Source: Actinomycetota bacterium (GTDB lineage Bacteria; Actinomycetota; Nitriliruptoria; Nitriliruptorales; Nitriliruptoraceae). Taken from it: a stretch of DNA of 60,869 nt. The stretch spans positions 1-60,869 of the forward strand of contig JAHWKY010000030.1 in the NCBI GenBank assembly GCA_019347575.1, written 5' to 3'. Shown piece by piece: positions 32,768-42,115 of this stretch; position 1 is the stretch's first letter, and every line of letters begins with the position of its first letter. Below the pieces are notes generated by a model. The model was given only the letters and a program-made list of their open reading frames with translations, was not told the DNA's origin and did no database searches. A program made the position numbers and the translations under genes.

Positions 32768-33190
32768 GTGCCCCACCGTGACCTCGTGATCATCCCCGAC
32801 GACCAGCCCGGCGTGCTCGCGCGCATCGGACGAGCGCTCGGCGACGCTGGCGTCAACATCGAGGGCGTGAGTGCCTTCACCGGGCAGGGCAAGGGCATCG
32901 TGCACCTGCTCGTGGACGAGCCACACAAGGCGAACCAGGCGCTGGCCGAGGCGGGCTTCGACGTCAAGGCGATGCGCCGCGTGCTCGTGTCGGACGTCGC
33001 GGACCGGCCCGGGGCGCTGGCCGAGCTGAGCCAGAAGCTCGCCGACGCCGAGGTCAACATCGAGCAGGCGTACATCGCGACGCCCGGGGGTGGGGCGACG
33101 CCCACACGCATCGTGCTGGTCGTCGATGACGTCGACAGGGGCAAGGCGGCGCTGGGGATGGAGCCGGACGACCTCTCCGAGGAGGAGTGA
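32768..33190 (+). CDS. Tandem ACT-domain protein
   Basis: A 140-residue protein beginning VPHRDLVIIPDDQPGVLARIGRA, with GTG preceded by AGGAG at 5 bases. It has two ACT modules: residues 4-67 (DQPGVLARIGRALGDAGVNIEG) and 71-122 (DRPGALAELSQKLADAEVNIEQ). ACT pairs bind amino acids or related ligands and usually regulate metabolic enzymes. No catalytic domain is attached, so it is a free-standing sensor or regulatory subunit; the partner is unknown. It converges with the DsbA-fold gene 3 bases away. Confidence 0.88.
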   Translation: MPHRDLVIIPDDQPGVLARIGRALGDAGVNIEGVSAFTGQGKGIVHLLVDEPHKANQALAEAGFDVKAMRRVLVSDVADRPGALAELSQKLADAEVNIEQAYIATPGGGATPTRIVLVVDDVDRGKAALGMEPDDLSEEE

Positions 33191-33193
33191 GGC

Positions 33194-33805
33194 TCAGCGC
33201 GGCACGACCGTCTGCTTGAACTCGTTGAGGTCGCTCCAGCCGTCCACGAGGTCGAGGACGCGGTCGACCGTACGGATCGCGAGTTCCGCGTCACCGTCGG
33301 GGCGGCGCATGAGCCGCACGAAGACCGCACGCTGCTGACCGATGAACGTGGGCACGCCGAACACGGCGTGATCGGTCACGGCTGCCTCGTGCTCCTTCCG
33401 GAGCGTGTCGAGCGGCTCGCCGTCGTCGACGATCGCCAGGATCGCGTCCACGTCGAGGTCGCCAGCCCGTTCCAGCGCCCCGCGGACCACCGCGCGGTCG
33501 CGGATGTCCTCGCCCCGGTCGTGACGGGCACGGAACAGCTCGATGTGGGTGTCCAGGAAGCGGTCGGGGGAGTGGTCACGCACGGCGAGGCCGGCTTGCA
33601 GCGCGAGGATGCCGGCTTCGGCCGACGGGTCGTCGAGCCCCCAGACGTCGGTCTCGTCGTCGGCGCGGTTGTTCTGCGTCAACGAGAAGGGGACGAAGTC
33701 CACCTCCAGGTTGGCGCCGCCACGCAACGCCAGGACGACGTGCTCGGCGACGTTACGTGCGAACGGGCACAGGTAGTCGAAGGTCAGTCCGAACGTCCGG
33801 CTCAC
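33194..33805 (-). CDS. DsbA-family thioredoxin-fold protein (FrnE-like)
   Basis: A 203-residue cytosolic protein starting VSRTFGLTFDYLCPFARNVAEH. The active-site position reads C-P-F-A, with one cysteine rather than CxxC, and the cis-proline is in FGVPTFIGQQ. This suits FrnE/2-hydroxychromene-2-carboxylate isomerase-type members that act as isomerases or glutathione/mycothiol-linked enzymes rather than disulfide oxidases. No signal peptide is present. The GTG at 33805 gives the family N-terminus. Confidence 0.82.
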   Translation of the reverse strand: MSRTFGLTFDYLCPFARNVAEHVVLALRGGANLEVDFVPFSLTQNNRADDETDVWGLDDPSAEAGILALQAGLAVRDHSPDRFLDTHIELFRARHDRGEDIRDRAVVRGALERAGDLDVDAILAIVDDGEPLDTLRKEHEAAVTDHAVFGVPTFIGQQRAVFVRLMRRPDGDAELAIRTVDRVLDLVDGWSDLNEFKQTVVPR

Positions 33806-33885
33806 GGCGCGGTCCTCGTCTCGGGTCCGGGTACCAGCTAACACCGTCGCTCGGTTGTCGCTTCCTCCCGTTCGGGCAGCCGGGG

Positions 33886-34281
33886 TCAGCCGACGCTCGC
33901 GAGTCCCACCTGCAGGGCACGCAGGGTCAACGCGAACGCGAACAGCGCGCCCCACGCGATCCCCACGTAGCCCGGCTTGCCGGCCTCCTCGCGGCGCAGC
34001 TTGGCGATGCGGCCGCCGACGATGGCGATCAGCGGGAACAGCGACCCGTAGAAGTAGTGCAGGACCGGCACGCTCACGCCGGTGATGCGACGACCGAGGA
34101 GCAGCAGCACGATCCCAACGACGATCTGCACGACCAGGAGGTTCTCGGTCCAGTGCAGCACCGCGCGGAACGGGACGGGTTCCTCCGAGCGTCCGGCGAT
34201 GCGCAGGGCGAGACCCCACAGCATCAGGAGCGCGAACGCTCCGACGATCGCCCACCCGAGGATCAGGTGGAGCGTGTTCAC
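33886..34281 (-). CDS. Four-helix membrane protein coupled to qcrB
   Basis: A 131-residue protein with four hydrophobic segments: LHLILGWAIVGAFALLMLWGLAL, LVVQIVVGIVLLLLG, YGSLFPLIAIVGGRIA and YVGIAWGALFAFALTLRAL. Conserved-looking histidines lie at HWTEN and LHYFYG. Its ATG overlaps the qcrB stop by 4 bases, so it is translated with the bc1 complex and may be an accessory subunit. Family not recognised. Confidence 0.65.
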   Translation of the reverse strand: MNTLHLILGWAIVGAFALLMLWGLALRIAGRSEEPVPFRAVLHWTENLLVVQIVVGIVLLLLGRRITGVSVPVLHYFYGSLFPLIAIVGGRIAKLRREEAGKPGYVGIAWGALFAFALTLRALQVGLASVG

Positions 34282-35618
34282 GATGATGCCGCCGGGGACT
34301 CCACCGCTGGTGGTGGCGGAGGCCGGCTGAGTCGGTCGGCGACCCGGTACGTGGCGAGGCCGGTGAGGATCGGTAGCAACACGGCGGTGGTGCGCAGCAC
34401 GTTCGTGAGCGCGTTGAGCGACACACCCCAGTCCGCCGCGAGCACGTCGTTGCTACCGGCGACGAAGATGACGAGCGCGAACGTGAGACCGGCCGCTCCG
34501 ACCGCCGCCCGTTGCGGCACATCGCGGATGCGCTGCAGCAGGTGGTGCTCGGCGTCGTCCCTAGTGACGTAGCGCTGCTCGATCCACGGCCACGCGCCGA
34601 CGATCGTGAACAGCACGCCCGGGACGACCACTCCCGGCAGGAACGGCTCGGGGATGGTGATGCCGAAGACGGTGAACTCCCACGCCGGCCACAGGCGCAG
34701 GAGACCCTCCAACCAGCCGATGTACCAGTCTGGCTGCGCGGGCGCGAACACCGCGAACGGTTCGTAGGGTCCGTAGAGCCACACCGGGTTGATCTCGAAG
34801 AGGCCGCCGAGCAGGGCGAGCACGGCGATGACGAACGCGAACAGCGACAACGACACCATCGCCTGCGTGGGGAAGAGCGGTTCGCCGACGACGTTCCTCT
34901 CGGTGCGGCGGGGTCCGGGCTTCTGGGTGTGGCGCTGACGGAACAGGATCACGAGGTGTGCCGTGAGCACCGCCACGAGTCCGGCGGGGATCAGCAGGAC
35001 GTGCATGATGTGGAGGCGTCCGAGCACGTCCGTGCCGGGGAACTCTCCGCCGAGGGTGATGAATCCGAGCAGCGGCCCCAGCAGGGGGATGGACAGCAGC
35101 ACCGAGTACGCGATGCGCAGGCCCGTGCCCGAGAGCAGGTCGTCGGGCAGCGAGTAGCCGGTGAAGCCCGCTCCCAGCGCCAGGATCAGCAGCACCACCC
35201 CGATGACCCAGTTCAGTTCGCGCGGCTTGCGGAACGCCCCGGTGAAGAACACCCGCAGCATGTGCAGCACGATGGCGCCGATGAAGACCAGCGCCGCCCA
35301 GTGGTGGATCTGGCGCATCACGAGTCCGGCGCGCACCTCGAACGACAGGCGCATCGTCGAGTCGAACGCGGCGGAGACTTCGGCGCCCTGGAGCGGGACG
35401 TACGGGCCGTCGTAGACCACGGTCCGGGAATCCGGGGTGTAGAACAGCGCTAGGAACGTCCCCGTGAAGAGCAGCACCACCAGCGCGAACAGCGCGACCT
35501 CACCGAGCAGGAACGTCCAGTGCGACGGGAAGGCCTTGCGCAGGTACTTGCTGCTCGCACCGGCCAGCCGCAGGCGGTCATCGAACCAGCGGGCGAGGGC
35601 GTCGACCGGGCTCGTCAC
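34278..35618 (-). CDS. qcrB: Cytochrome bc1 complex cytochrome b subunit
   Basis: A 446-residue membrane protein carrying the two b haems. Histidine-rich helices are MRQIHHWAALVFIGAIVLHML and LGRLHIMHVLLIPAGLVAVLTAH. The quinol-site PEWY-type motif appears as PDWY in APAQPDWYIGW. Eight or more helices are present. It oxidises menaquinol and passes electrons to the Rieske subunit and to low-potential haem. GTG at 35618 overlaps the qcrA stop by 4 bases. Confidence 0.94.
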   Translation of the reverse strand: MTSPVDALARWFDDRLRLAGASSKYLRKAFPSHWTFLLGEVALFALVVLLFTGTFLALFYTPDSRTVVYDGPYVPLQGAEVSAAFDSTMRLSFEVRAGLVMRQIHHWAALVFIGAIVLHMLRVFFTGAFRKPRELNWVIGVVLLILALGAGFTGYSLPDDLLSGTGLRIAYSVLLSIPLLGPLLGFITLGGEFPGTDVLGRLHIMHVLLIPAGLVAVLTAHLVILFRQRHTQKPGPRRTERNVVGEPLFPTQAMVSLSLFAFVIAVLALLGGLFEINPVWLYGPYEPFAVFAPAQPDWYIGWLEGLLRLWPAWEFTVFGITIPEPFLPGVVVPGVLFTIVGAWPWIEQRYVTRDDAEHHLLQRIRDVPQRAAVGAAGLTFALVIFVAGSNDVLAADWGVSLNALTNVLRTTAVLLPILTGLATYRVADRLSRPPPPPAVESPAASS

Positions 35619-36526
35619 GCATCACTCCCGGGCCGATCGCTCATGTTCCAGAAGGCGGGCCCGACCGGACCCTCGAAGTCGCCGAGCGAGATCAGGAAGC
35701 CGTCGTCGTCGGTCCCGAGGGGGAGCTGTGGCAGCGGCCGACCCGCCGGTCCCGACCGCACCCGGGCACCCTCGTTGACGTCGAAGGTCGACTGGTGGCA
35801 CGGGCACAGCAGCTCGCCGACGGCAGCTCGGTAGAGCCCCACAGGGCAGCCGGCGTGCGTGCAGATCTTGGAGTAGACGACGAGCTGCTCGACCGTCGGC
35901 GGCGATCCCTCGGGTAGCGCCATGCGTTCGGCACGCAGGCCGATCAGCACCGCCTGCGAATCGGCACGTTGCTCGGGGGTCGTCGCCGACTCGGGGAAGA
36001 CGGTGACGATCTCGTCGGCGACGACGTCGGCCGCCCGGATCCGCTCGCCTTCGGCCGTGACGAGGTGCTCGCCCTCGCGCCAGCTGGTCCTGAAGAGTTC
36101 GCTCTCCGGCCCCGGGCCCAGCGACCGGAACGGCAGGAGCAGCGCGAGCCCCAGCGAGGTCCCGGCTCCGGCCAACAAGCGCACGAGGAAGCGGCGGCGT
36201 GGCGAGCGCGACTGTCCAGCCGAGCCGCCGTAGACCTTGACGAACTCGGCCCGCTCCTCGGCGGTGCTGTGGAGCGGTGGTCGGTCCTCGACGAGTTCGG
36301 GCTCGGGGAGCAGCACCTTCGCCCAGATCCCCAGGCCCACCCCGATCCCACCGAACGCGACGAACAGCAGGGCGCCCTCGCCCTGCGTGTGGCCGCCGCT
36401 CAGGTAGACGACGAACAGGCCGATCGCGGCCGCGATCGCGACGAGGAACGCGGCCGCAGCGCCCCGTGCCGCACGGTCCTCGCGCTCACGCTGCTGCGCC
36501 CGATCAACCGTCGTGCTCACCGACAC
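35615..36526 (-). CDS. qcrA: Cytochrome bc1 complex Rieske iron-sulfur subunit
   Basis: A 303-residue protein with three N-terminal membrane helices, the actinobacterial form (AAAAFLVAIAAAIGLFVVYL, GALLFVAFGGIGVGLGIWA, RRRFLVRLLAGAGTSLGLALLLPF). The [2Fe-2S] ligands are in CTHAGCPVG and CPCHQSTFDV. It transfers electrons from menaquinol to the diheme cytochrome c. Its start overlaps the end of qcrC by 23 bases, and the order qcrC-qcrA-qcrB is standard. Confidence 0.94.
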   Translation of the reverse strand: MSVSTTVDRAQQREREDRAARGAAAAFLVAIAAAIGLFVVYLSGGHTQGEGALLFVAFGGIGVGLGIWAKVLLPEPELVEDRPPLHSTAEERAEFVKVYGGSAGQSRSPRRRFLVRLLAGAGTSLGLALLLPFRSLGPGPESELFRTSWREGEHLVTAEGERIRAADVVADEIVTVFPESATTPEQRADSQAVLIGLRAERMALPEGSPPTVEQLVVYSKICTHAGCPVGLYRAAVGELLCPCHQSTFDVNEGARVRSGPAGRPLPQLPLGTDDDGFLISLGDFEGPVGPAFWNMSDRPGSDA

Positions 36527-37289
36527 CTCCCTCCTCCGTGCGTTCGCCGAGCAGGTAGATGACGATCAGCAGCAGACCCAGACCGAGGATCCACGCCACC
36601 GCGCCCTCGAACACCGGACCGCTCCGACCGACGTGCGCCCCGCCTGGAGTAGCGCGGTCACGCAGGTCGAGCACCCAGGCGACGACCGAGTCGAGGTCGT
36701 GCTGGTCGTACACGTCCTCGCTGAAGACCGGCATGACCCCGGGGCCGGTACGGACCGCCTCGGCGATCTCGAGGGCGGTCGCCTCGTCGAGATCCGGGGC
36801 GATGTCCCGCTGCCCCACCGCGATCCCGGCGGCCGTAGGACCGTGGCACGCCGCGCAGTTGTGCGTGAACAGCTCGCGGCCACGAGAGAGGTCGCCCGCC
36901 GCCGGGTCCACCGCGGGGATCGGAGGCCCGGGGTCATCGCTCAGCCCCGTGATGTAGGCGATCAGGTCCTCGCGCTGCTCGTCGGTGACCTTCGGCGCCT
37001 CGTGGGTCATGCGCGCGTCCGGGTGCGGCAACGGCATCCGTCCCGTGCGCAGCATGAAGTCGACCGAGGCCGCGCCGACGCCGACGAGCGGAGGACCCGT
37101 ACCCTCGATCCCGCGCCCCATCTCCCCGTGGCACAGAGCGCACTGCGCCGCGTACAGGTCCTGACCCCGCGGGTTGGTCTGGCCCTCCTGGCCGGCACCC
37201 GCCGATGCCTCGAGCACGACCGCGACGGTCAGGACCCCCAACACGACCGCGCTGCGACGGAGGAGGCGCGAGGGCACGGCGTTCGCCAC
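36504..37289 (-). CDS. qcrC: Cytochrome bc1 complex diheme cytochrome c subunit
   Basis: A 261-residue protein with an N-terminal signal/anchor (SAVVLGVLTVAVVLEASAGAG), two c-type haem sites at Cys50/Cys53/His54 (CALCHGEMG) and Cys144/Cys147/His148 (CAACHGPTA), likely Met ligands in GRMPLPHPD and GVMPVFSED, and a C-terminal helix (GAVAWILGLGLLLIVIYLL). Carrying two haems on one anchored subunit is typical of actinobacterial bc1-aa3 supercomplexes, which lack soluble cytochrome c. No ctaE lies upstream here. Confidence 0.93.
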   Translation of the reverse strand: MANAVPSRLLRRSAVVLGVLTVAVVLEASAGAGQEGQTNPRGQDLYAAQCALCHGEMGRGIEGTGPPLVGVGAASVDFMLRTGRMPLPHPDARMTHEAPKVTDEQREDLIAYITGLSDDPGPPIPAVDPAAGDLSRGRELFTHNCAACHGPTAAGIAVGQRDIAPDLDEATALEIAEAVRTGPGVMPVFSEDVYDQHDLDSVVAWVLDLRDRATPGGAHVGRSGPVFEGAVAWILGLGLLLIVIYLLGERTEEGGVGEHDG

Positions 37290-37387
37290 CGACGAGATCC
37301 TGCGTTCGGGGGGTCAGCCACGTTAGTGCAGGTGAGCGCAAGTACGGTGACGGCCGTGCCTCTCTCGACGCGTATATCGACGACGGG

Positions 37388-38371
37388 TCAACGTGGAGTC
37401 ACCGTGATGTCGTTGGCCTTGACCGTCGCGGCCACCTCGCTACCAGGATGTAGGTCGAGGTCGCGGGCGGCAGCGTGCGTCAGGGCAGCGATCAGTGGCG
37501 GTCGGGTGTCGAGCCGGACGAGGACGGCATCGGCCGTGTCGAGCAGCGCGACGACCCGGCCGACGAGGACGTTGCGTGCGGACGAGCCCGTCGGGGGAGC
37601 GGGGTGGAGCGCGACCGCGGCGGGGCGTATGGTCGCGGCAGCCGGGCCGCTGGGCGTCCCATCGGGAACCGTCAGTCGTCCCCAGTCGCCGATCAGCTCG
37701 TGTCCGTCGACCGTCCCATCGAGGACGGTCGCGCCGGCGACGCGGGCGACGTAGGTGGAGGCGGGAGCGGCGGCTAGCTCGGCTGGCGTACCCACCTGGG
37801 TGACGCGACCGGCTTCGATGACGACGAGACGGTCGGCTAGGGCATGGGCATCTTCGGGTTGGTGTGATGCCACGACCACGTGGCCGCCCAGATCGGCGTA
37901 CCTGCGGATGGCGCGCCGGACGGCGGCCGCACCCGCGGCATCCTGTGCCGCAGTCGGCTCATCGAGCAGAGCCAACGAGGCGGCGAACAGGGCGCGCGCG
38001 ACCGCCACGCGCTGGGCCTCGCCCACGGACAGCTCGTCAGCACGACGACGATCGTCGGGGTCTATCCCGAGCGTGACCAGGAGTGCGGCCACGTCGTCGG
38101 GCCCTCCCAGCGGCGAACAGCCACGAGCGAACCGCGCCACCTGCTCTCGCGGTCGCAGGCGCGGCAGCAGCCCGCCGCGCTGTGGTGACCAGCCGACTGG
38201 CGGGAGCAGCAGCGTCGGGCCGATGTGGCCGAGCAACGCGGCGAAAGTGGCCGACTTCCCCGCCCCGTTCGGCCCCACCAGCGCGGTCACGGGCGCCGTG
38301 CGTGGCTCCAGCGTGACGTCGAGGTCGAGCTGGCCCACCCGCGCACGTATCCGTACCGCTGCATCGCTCAC
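37388..38371 (-). CDS. modC: Molybdate-type ABC transporter ATP-binding protein
   Basis: A 327-residue ABC ATPase: Walker A in VGPNGAGKSATF, signature LSVGEAQRVAVARALFA, Walker B LALLDEPTAA, and a His-switch VVASHQPEDAH. Residues about 260-327 (NVLVGRVVALLDTADAVLVRLD to TVKANDITVTP) form a TOBE/Mop-type oxyanion-sensing domain. It powers uptake through the ModB-like permease, whose stop its ATG overlaps by 4 bases. Confidence 0.88.
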   Translation of the reverse strand: MSDAAVRIRARVGQLDLDVTLEPRTAPVTALVGPNGAGKSATFAALLGHIGPTLLLPPVGWSPQRGGLLPRLRPREQVARFARGCSPLGGPDDVAALLVTLGIDPDDRRRADELSVGEAQRVAVARALFAASLALLDEPTAAQDAAGAAAVRRAIRRYADLGGHVVVASHQPEDAHALADRLVVIEAGRVTQVGTPAELAAAPASTYVARVAGATVLDGTVDGHELIGDWGRLTVPDGTPSGPAAATIRPAAVALHPAPPTGSSARNVLVGRVVALLDTADAVLVRLDTRPPLIAALTHAAARDLDLHPGSEVAATVKANDITVTPR

Positions 38372-39150
38372 GAGATCCTGCCCCGCAGGCGTCGCGCGGC
38401 GACGAGGACCAGACCGGCGACCAGCAGCTGCAGGAGCGCGGCTGCGGCAGCCTGTCGGGGCTGGTCCTGTAGCTCGTTGAAGACCTCCAGCGGCAGCGTG
38501 CGGGTGGAGCCCGGGAGCGAGCCGGCGAAGGTCAGGGTGGCGCCGAACTCACCGGCGGCGCGACCCCACCCGAGCGCGGCCCCCAGCAGGATCGCGCTGC
38601 GCAGCGACGGTAACGTGGCCCAGCGGAAGCGCTCCCACGCGCTCGCTCCGAGCGCGTCGGCAGCGAGCTCTGCGGTCGGGTCGGTCGATGCGAGACCGGC
38701 TCGGACCGCCAGGACGACCAGCGGCAGCGCGACCGACGCCTGGGCGATCACCACCGCGGCCGAGGTGAAGGTCAGCCGCAGCCCGGCGGCGTCGAGCGCA
38801 CCTCCGAGCAGGCCGTTGCGCCCGAACGCCAGGAGCAGCCCCAGCCCCACCACGACCGGTGGGACGACCAGGGGGAGCTCGCTGACCAGCCCGGCGACCG
38901 TCGCCCAGCCGCCCCGCGCCCTCTCGGCGACGTAGGCGAGCGCGACACCGGTCGCTACCGCCAGGACCGTCGCGATCGTGCTCGTCCACGCCGTCAGCCA
39001 CAGAGCCTGCTGGACTGCATTGCTGCCGACGGCGGCTCCGAGGTTGCTTACGCCTCCTGCGATGGCGAGGGCGAGCAGGGGCGCGAGCAGGAGCCCCGCA
39101 CCGAGAGCGGCGGTCGTGCGGACCGCCAAGGGTGGGGCGAGGGCCCTCAC
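38368..39150 (-). CDS. modB: Molybdate-type ABC transporter permease
   Basis: A 260-residue permease with 5-6 membrane helices and the EAA-type loop [21 protein letters not shown]. The motif [19 protein letters not shown] is characteristic of ModB/CysT permeases. GTG at 39150 overlaps the stop of the stomatin-like gene by 4 bases (39147-39150), fixing the start. It forms the channel for oxyanion brought by the ModA-like lipoprotein. Confidence 0.88.
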   Translation of the reverse strand: MRALAPPLAVRTTAALGAGLLLAPLLALAIAGGVSNLGAAVGSNAVQQALWLTAWTSTIATVLAVATGVALAYVAERARGGWATVAGLVSELPLVVPPVVVGLGLLLAFGRNGLLGGALDAAGLRLTFTSAAVVIAQASVALPLVVLAVRAGLASTDPTAELAADALGASAWERFRWATLPSLRSAILLGAALGWGRAAGEFGATLTFAGSLPGSTRTLPLEVFNELQDQPRQAAAAALLQLLVAGLVLVAARRLRGRIS

Positions 39151-39911
39151 CGCTTGGCAGCAACCCCGGCCGCGGCCGCGTCCATGAACCGCAGTAGCTC
39201 CATCGGCAGCGGGAAGATCAGCGTCGAGTTCTTCTCGGCGGCGACCTCCGCCATCGTCGACAGCACCCGCAACTGCATCGCGCCGGGGCTCGTCGCCATC
39301 TCGGTGGCCGCCTCGGCGAGACGGGTAGCCGCCTCGTACTCGCCTTGGGCGTGGATCACCTTGGCGCGGCGCTCGCGCTCGGCCTCCGCCTGGCGCGCCA
39401 TCGCCCGACGCATGGACTCGGGCAGGTCCACGTCCTTCACCTCGACCAGGGTGACCTTGACGCCCCACGGGTTGGTGAGCTCGTCGATGATCTGCTGCAG
39501 CCGATCGTTGATCTCGTCGCGGTTGATCAGCAGGTCGTCGAGCTCGACCTGGCCGAGGATGCTCCGCAGCGTGGTCTGGGCCACCTGGGACGTGCCGAAC
39601 AGGTAGTTCTGGATCTGGATGACGGCCTTCACCGGGTCGACCACGTTGAAGTAGGTCACCGCGTTGACCCTGACGGTGACGTTGTCCTTGGTGATGACGT
39701 CCTGCGGCGGGATGTCCATCGTGACGGTCTGCAGGTTGACCTTGATCATCTTGTCGATGATCGGGACGATCAGGAATAGGCCGGGCCCCTTCGCGCCGAC
39801 GACCCGGCCGAGTCGCAGGATCACGCCCCGCTCGTACTCCTTCACGATGCGGACCGCTGCGATGAGGATCATGAGCAGGACGACTGCGGCGATGCCGAGA
39901 CCGACGATCAC
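39147..39911 (-). CDS. Stomatin-like SPFH domain protein (slipin)
   Basis: A 254-residue protein with one N-terminal helix ([21 protein letters not shown]) and a Band-7/SPFH domain: [60 protein letters not shown], and [19 protein letters not shown]. It ends in a helical oligomerisation region. It assembles membrane microdomains and is the usual partner and substrate of NfeD proteases. It is coupled by 4-base overlaps both to nfeD upstream and to modB downstream. Confidence 0.92.
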   Translation of the reverse strand: MIVGLGIAAVVLLMILIAAVRIVKEYERGVILRLGRVVGAKGPGLFLIVPIIDKMIKVNLQTVTMDIPPQDVITKDNVTVRVNAVTYFNVVDPVKAVIQIQNYLFGTSQVAQTTLRSILGQVELDDLLINRDEINDRLQQIIDELTNPWGVKVTLVEVKDVDLPESMRRAMARQAEAERERRAKVIHAQGEYEAATRLAEAATEMATSPGAMQLRVLSTMAEVAAEKNSTLIFPLPMELLRFMDAAAAGVAAKR

Positions 39912-41251
39912 GGTTGCTCCTTAGCTATGGGTTGGGTGTCCGAGGGGTCGATCGACCCCAGTGGTTCGACGATCAGGTCGAGCCCGTCGCGGTCCGTGAC
40001 GCGGACGACCTCGCCGGGGGTCAGCGGCAGGCCGCTGCGCCGGCGCAGACGCCACCACGTCCCGTCGATCCGCGCGCGGCCGACGCCGGCCTCGCTGCGT
40101 TCGACGGTGATCTCGTGCCCCAGGTACAGGTCGCCGGGCGCGACGGACGGGGCGTTGCGCAGACGCCACGCCATGCGGCCGATCAGCACGACGAGGGCGG
40201 CCGTCACGACGGCGACGGGGACGAGGACGCCGAGATCGACGCCGATGCCGGTGGGGCGCTGGAAGAGGAACAACCCACCGAGGATGAGCGCGATAGTGCC
40301 TCCACCGCCCATCACACCGACACCGGGCACGAACAGTTCGGAGATGAACAACACCGCGGCCAGGACCAGCAGTGCGGCGCCAGCGAGGTTCACGGGCAGG
40401 ACGGAGAGGGAGAAGAACGCCAGGATCAGCAGGATGACGCCCGCGATGCCGCCAGCGCCGACACCCGGGTTGGCGACCTCGTAGATGATCGCCAGGGTCC
40501 CCAGCGAGATGAAGATGAAAGCGAGGTTGGGGTCCGCGAGGCGCTGCAGCAACCGCCGCACGCCCGACAGCTCCGCCGGGACGAGTCCGGCATCGGCCGT
40601 CCGCAGCGTCACCTCGCCGTCGGCGAGTTCGATCGTCAGCCCGTCGATCGCCTCGAGCAACTCCTCGGTCGTGGCGGCGATAAGGTCGATCGCGCCGATC
40701 TCCAACGCTTCATCGGCCGTGATGGACCTGCCGTCGCGCACCGCGTCGACGGCGAACTCGACGTTGCGGCCGCGCTCCTCGGCGATGGCCTCGGCGTACG
40801 CCGCAGCGTTGTTCACGATCTTGTCGCCGACCTCCCCGCCCTCGAGATCGACGGGCGTGGCGGCGCCGATCGTCGTCGCCGGTGCCATGGCGGCGATGTG
40901 AGCGGCCAGCGTGATGAACGTGCCTGCCGAGCCCGCATCGGCTCCGCGCGGGGCCACGTGGACCACCACCGGGATCTCTGCCGCCAGGAACGTCTGCACG
41001 ATCGAGCGCATCGAGGTCACGAGCCCGCCCGGCGTGTCGAGCGTGACGATGAGTGCCTCGTGTCCCTCGGCGGCAGCGCTCGCGACGGTGTCGCGGAGGT
41101 GGTCGTCGATGACCGGCGTGATGACTCCGGACACGGTCGTCGTGGCGACGGTGGGTCCGGCCTGGAACGCGGCAGCGAGGGTTGCGGCGCTGACGGCCAG
41201 CCAGAGCGAGAGCACGCCGACCGCCAGGGCTACGCGACGCCCCCGGCCCAT
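39908..41251 (-). CDS. nfeD: NfeD membrane protease (ClpP-class)
   Basis: A 447-residue NfeD1b-type protein. After a signal helix ([23 protein letters not shown]) comes a ClpP/SppA-like serine protease domain with [17 protein letters not shown], nucleophile Ser108 ([11 protein letters not shown]) and general base Lys144 ([18 protein letters not shown]). Four to six central helices follow, then a C-terminal NfeD OB-fold ([21 protein letters not shown]). It cleaves the C-terminus of its stomatin partner, encoded next with a 4-base overlap. Confidence 0.92.
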   Translation of the reverse strand: MGRGRRVALAVGVLSLWLAVSAATLAAAFQAGPTVATTTVSGVITPVIDDHLRDTVASAAAEGHEALIVTLDTPGGLVTSMRSIVQTFLAAEIPVVVHVAPRGADAGSAGTFITLAAHIAAMAPATTIGAATPVDLEGGEVGDKIVNNAAAYAEAIAEERGRNVEFAVDAVRDGRSITADEALEIGAIDLIAATTEELLEAIDGLTIELADGEVTLRTADAGLVPAELSGVRRLLQRLADPNLAFIFISLGTLAIIYEVANPGVGAGGIAGVILLILAFFSLSVLPVNLAGAALLVLAAVLFISELFVPGVGVMGGGGTIALILGGLFLFQRPTGIGVDLGVLVPVAVVTAALVVLIGRMAWRLRNAPSVAPGDLYLGHEITVERSEAGVGRARIDGTWWRLRRRSGLPLTPGEVVRVTDRDGLDLIVEPLGSIDPSDTQPIAKEQP

Positions 41252-41275
41252 GTCGTCTCCTCCTCCACGTTGAGC

Positions 41276-42049
41276 CTAATGGGGCTTGAACCCGTGTTCC
41301 TCCCAGATCGAGGCAGCCGCGTCGGACCGCAGGAAGCGCACCAGGTCCTCGCCCCGCGCGGTGAGCGCTTGGGCCGTGTAGACGACCTCGATCTGCCCCG
41401 GTTCGGGCCACGCGAGGATGCGGAGCGAGGGATCGGCCGCGACGGCACGCAGCGAGTCGGTCTCGTAGACGATGGCCGCATCGGCTTCCCCTGCGACCAG
41501 CTTGGCGACGACGAGCCGGGCCGAGTCCTCCAGCGAGCGCGCGTTGGCGAGGATCCCGGCGGCGCTGGTACCACGCTCCAGCATCGCGGCTCGTTCCAGC
41601 CGATCGAGGCCCGTACGGGTGTAGCGCCCGAGCGGGACCCCGGCATCTGCCAGGACGAGCCGGACATCCCTGCTGGCGAGGTCTGCGATCGACCCCACAT
41701 CCGAGCCGGCGGCGACCAGTACGGACAGCCCGGTCTTGGCCACGGTGACCGGAGGGGGAGCGAGCGCCGCCCGGGCCAGGCGCTGCGCGATGTCGGGGTC
41801 GGCGAGCAGTACCGCCTCCGCGCTCGCCCCGGCCTCGATCTGCGCGGCCAGAACCTGCGAGCCAGCCTCGGAGACGCGCCCCCGTGCGTCCCAGGCGCGC
41901 GTGAGCTCGTCGGCGACCCCTGCTAACGACGAGGCCACCAGCACCGTCGGACTGGACGGGCCGCATGCAGCGAAAAGCGCCAGGATCACGATCGGAGCCA
42001 GGAGACGTGGCACGATGTCGTCCAACGACGGGGGAACGGAGCGCATCAT
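41276..42049 (-). CDS. modA: Molybdate-type substrate-binding lipoprotein
   Basis: A 257-residue lipoprotein with a lipobox ending at Cys29 (VILALFAACG). The ModA pattern follows: VLVASSLAGVADELTRAWDA, GSQVLAAQIEAGASAEAVLLAD, VLADAGVPLGRYTR, and AAIVYETDSLRA. The start is uncertain: ATG-ATG at 42049-42044 or a later GTG. It binds molybdate or tungstate and delivers it to the permease, encoded two genes further on after the inserted nfeD-stomatin pair, 24 bases away. Confidence 0.82.
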   Translation of the reverse strand: MMRSVPPSLDDIVPRLLAPIVILALFAACGPSSPTVLVASSLAGVADELTRAWDARGRVSEAGSQVLAAQIEAGASAEAVLLADPDIAQRLARAALAPPPVTVAKTGLSVLVAAGSDVGSIADLASRDVRLVLADAGVPLGRYTRTGLDRLERAAMLERGTSAAGILANARSLEDSARLVVAKLVAGEADAAIVYETDSLRAVAADPSLRILAWPEPGQIEVVYTAQALTARGEDLVRFLRSDAAASIWEEHGFKPH

Positions 42050-42115
42050 CGGTGACGGCGGCCCCCAAGCGGTAACCGGTCCCGCGGTGCTCCAGGACGC
42101 TGGCGAGGAGCTGCG

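Noticed and set aside
39914-41926. 670-residue plus-strand frame over nfeD and modA
   Set aside because: Low-complexity Arg/Gly/Asp sequence, antisense to nfeD with intact protease and OB-fold motifs.
42050-42115. Molybdate riboswitch upstream of modA
   Set aside because: Only 66 bases separate modA from the divergent kinase gene, and no extended stem structure is visible.
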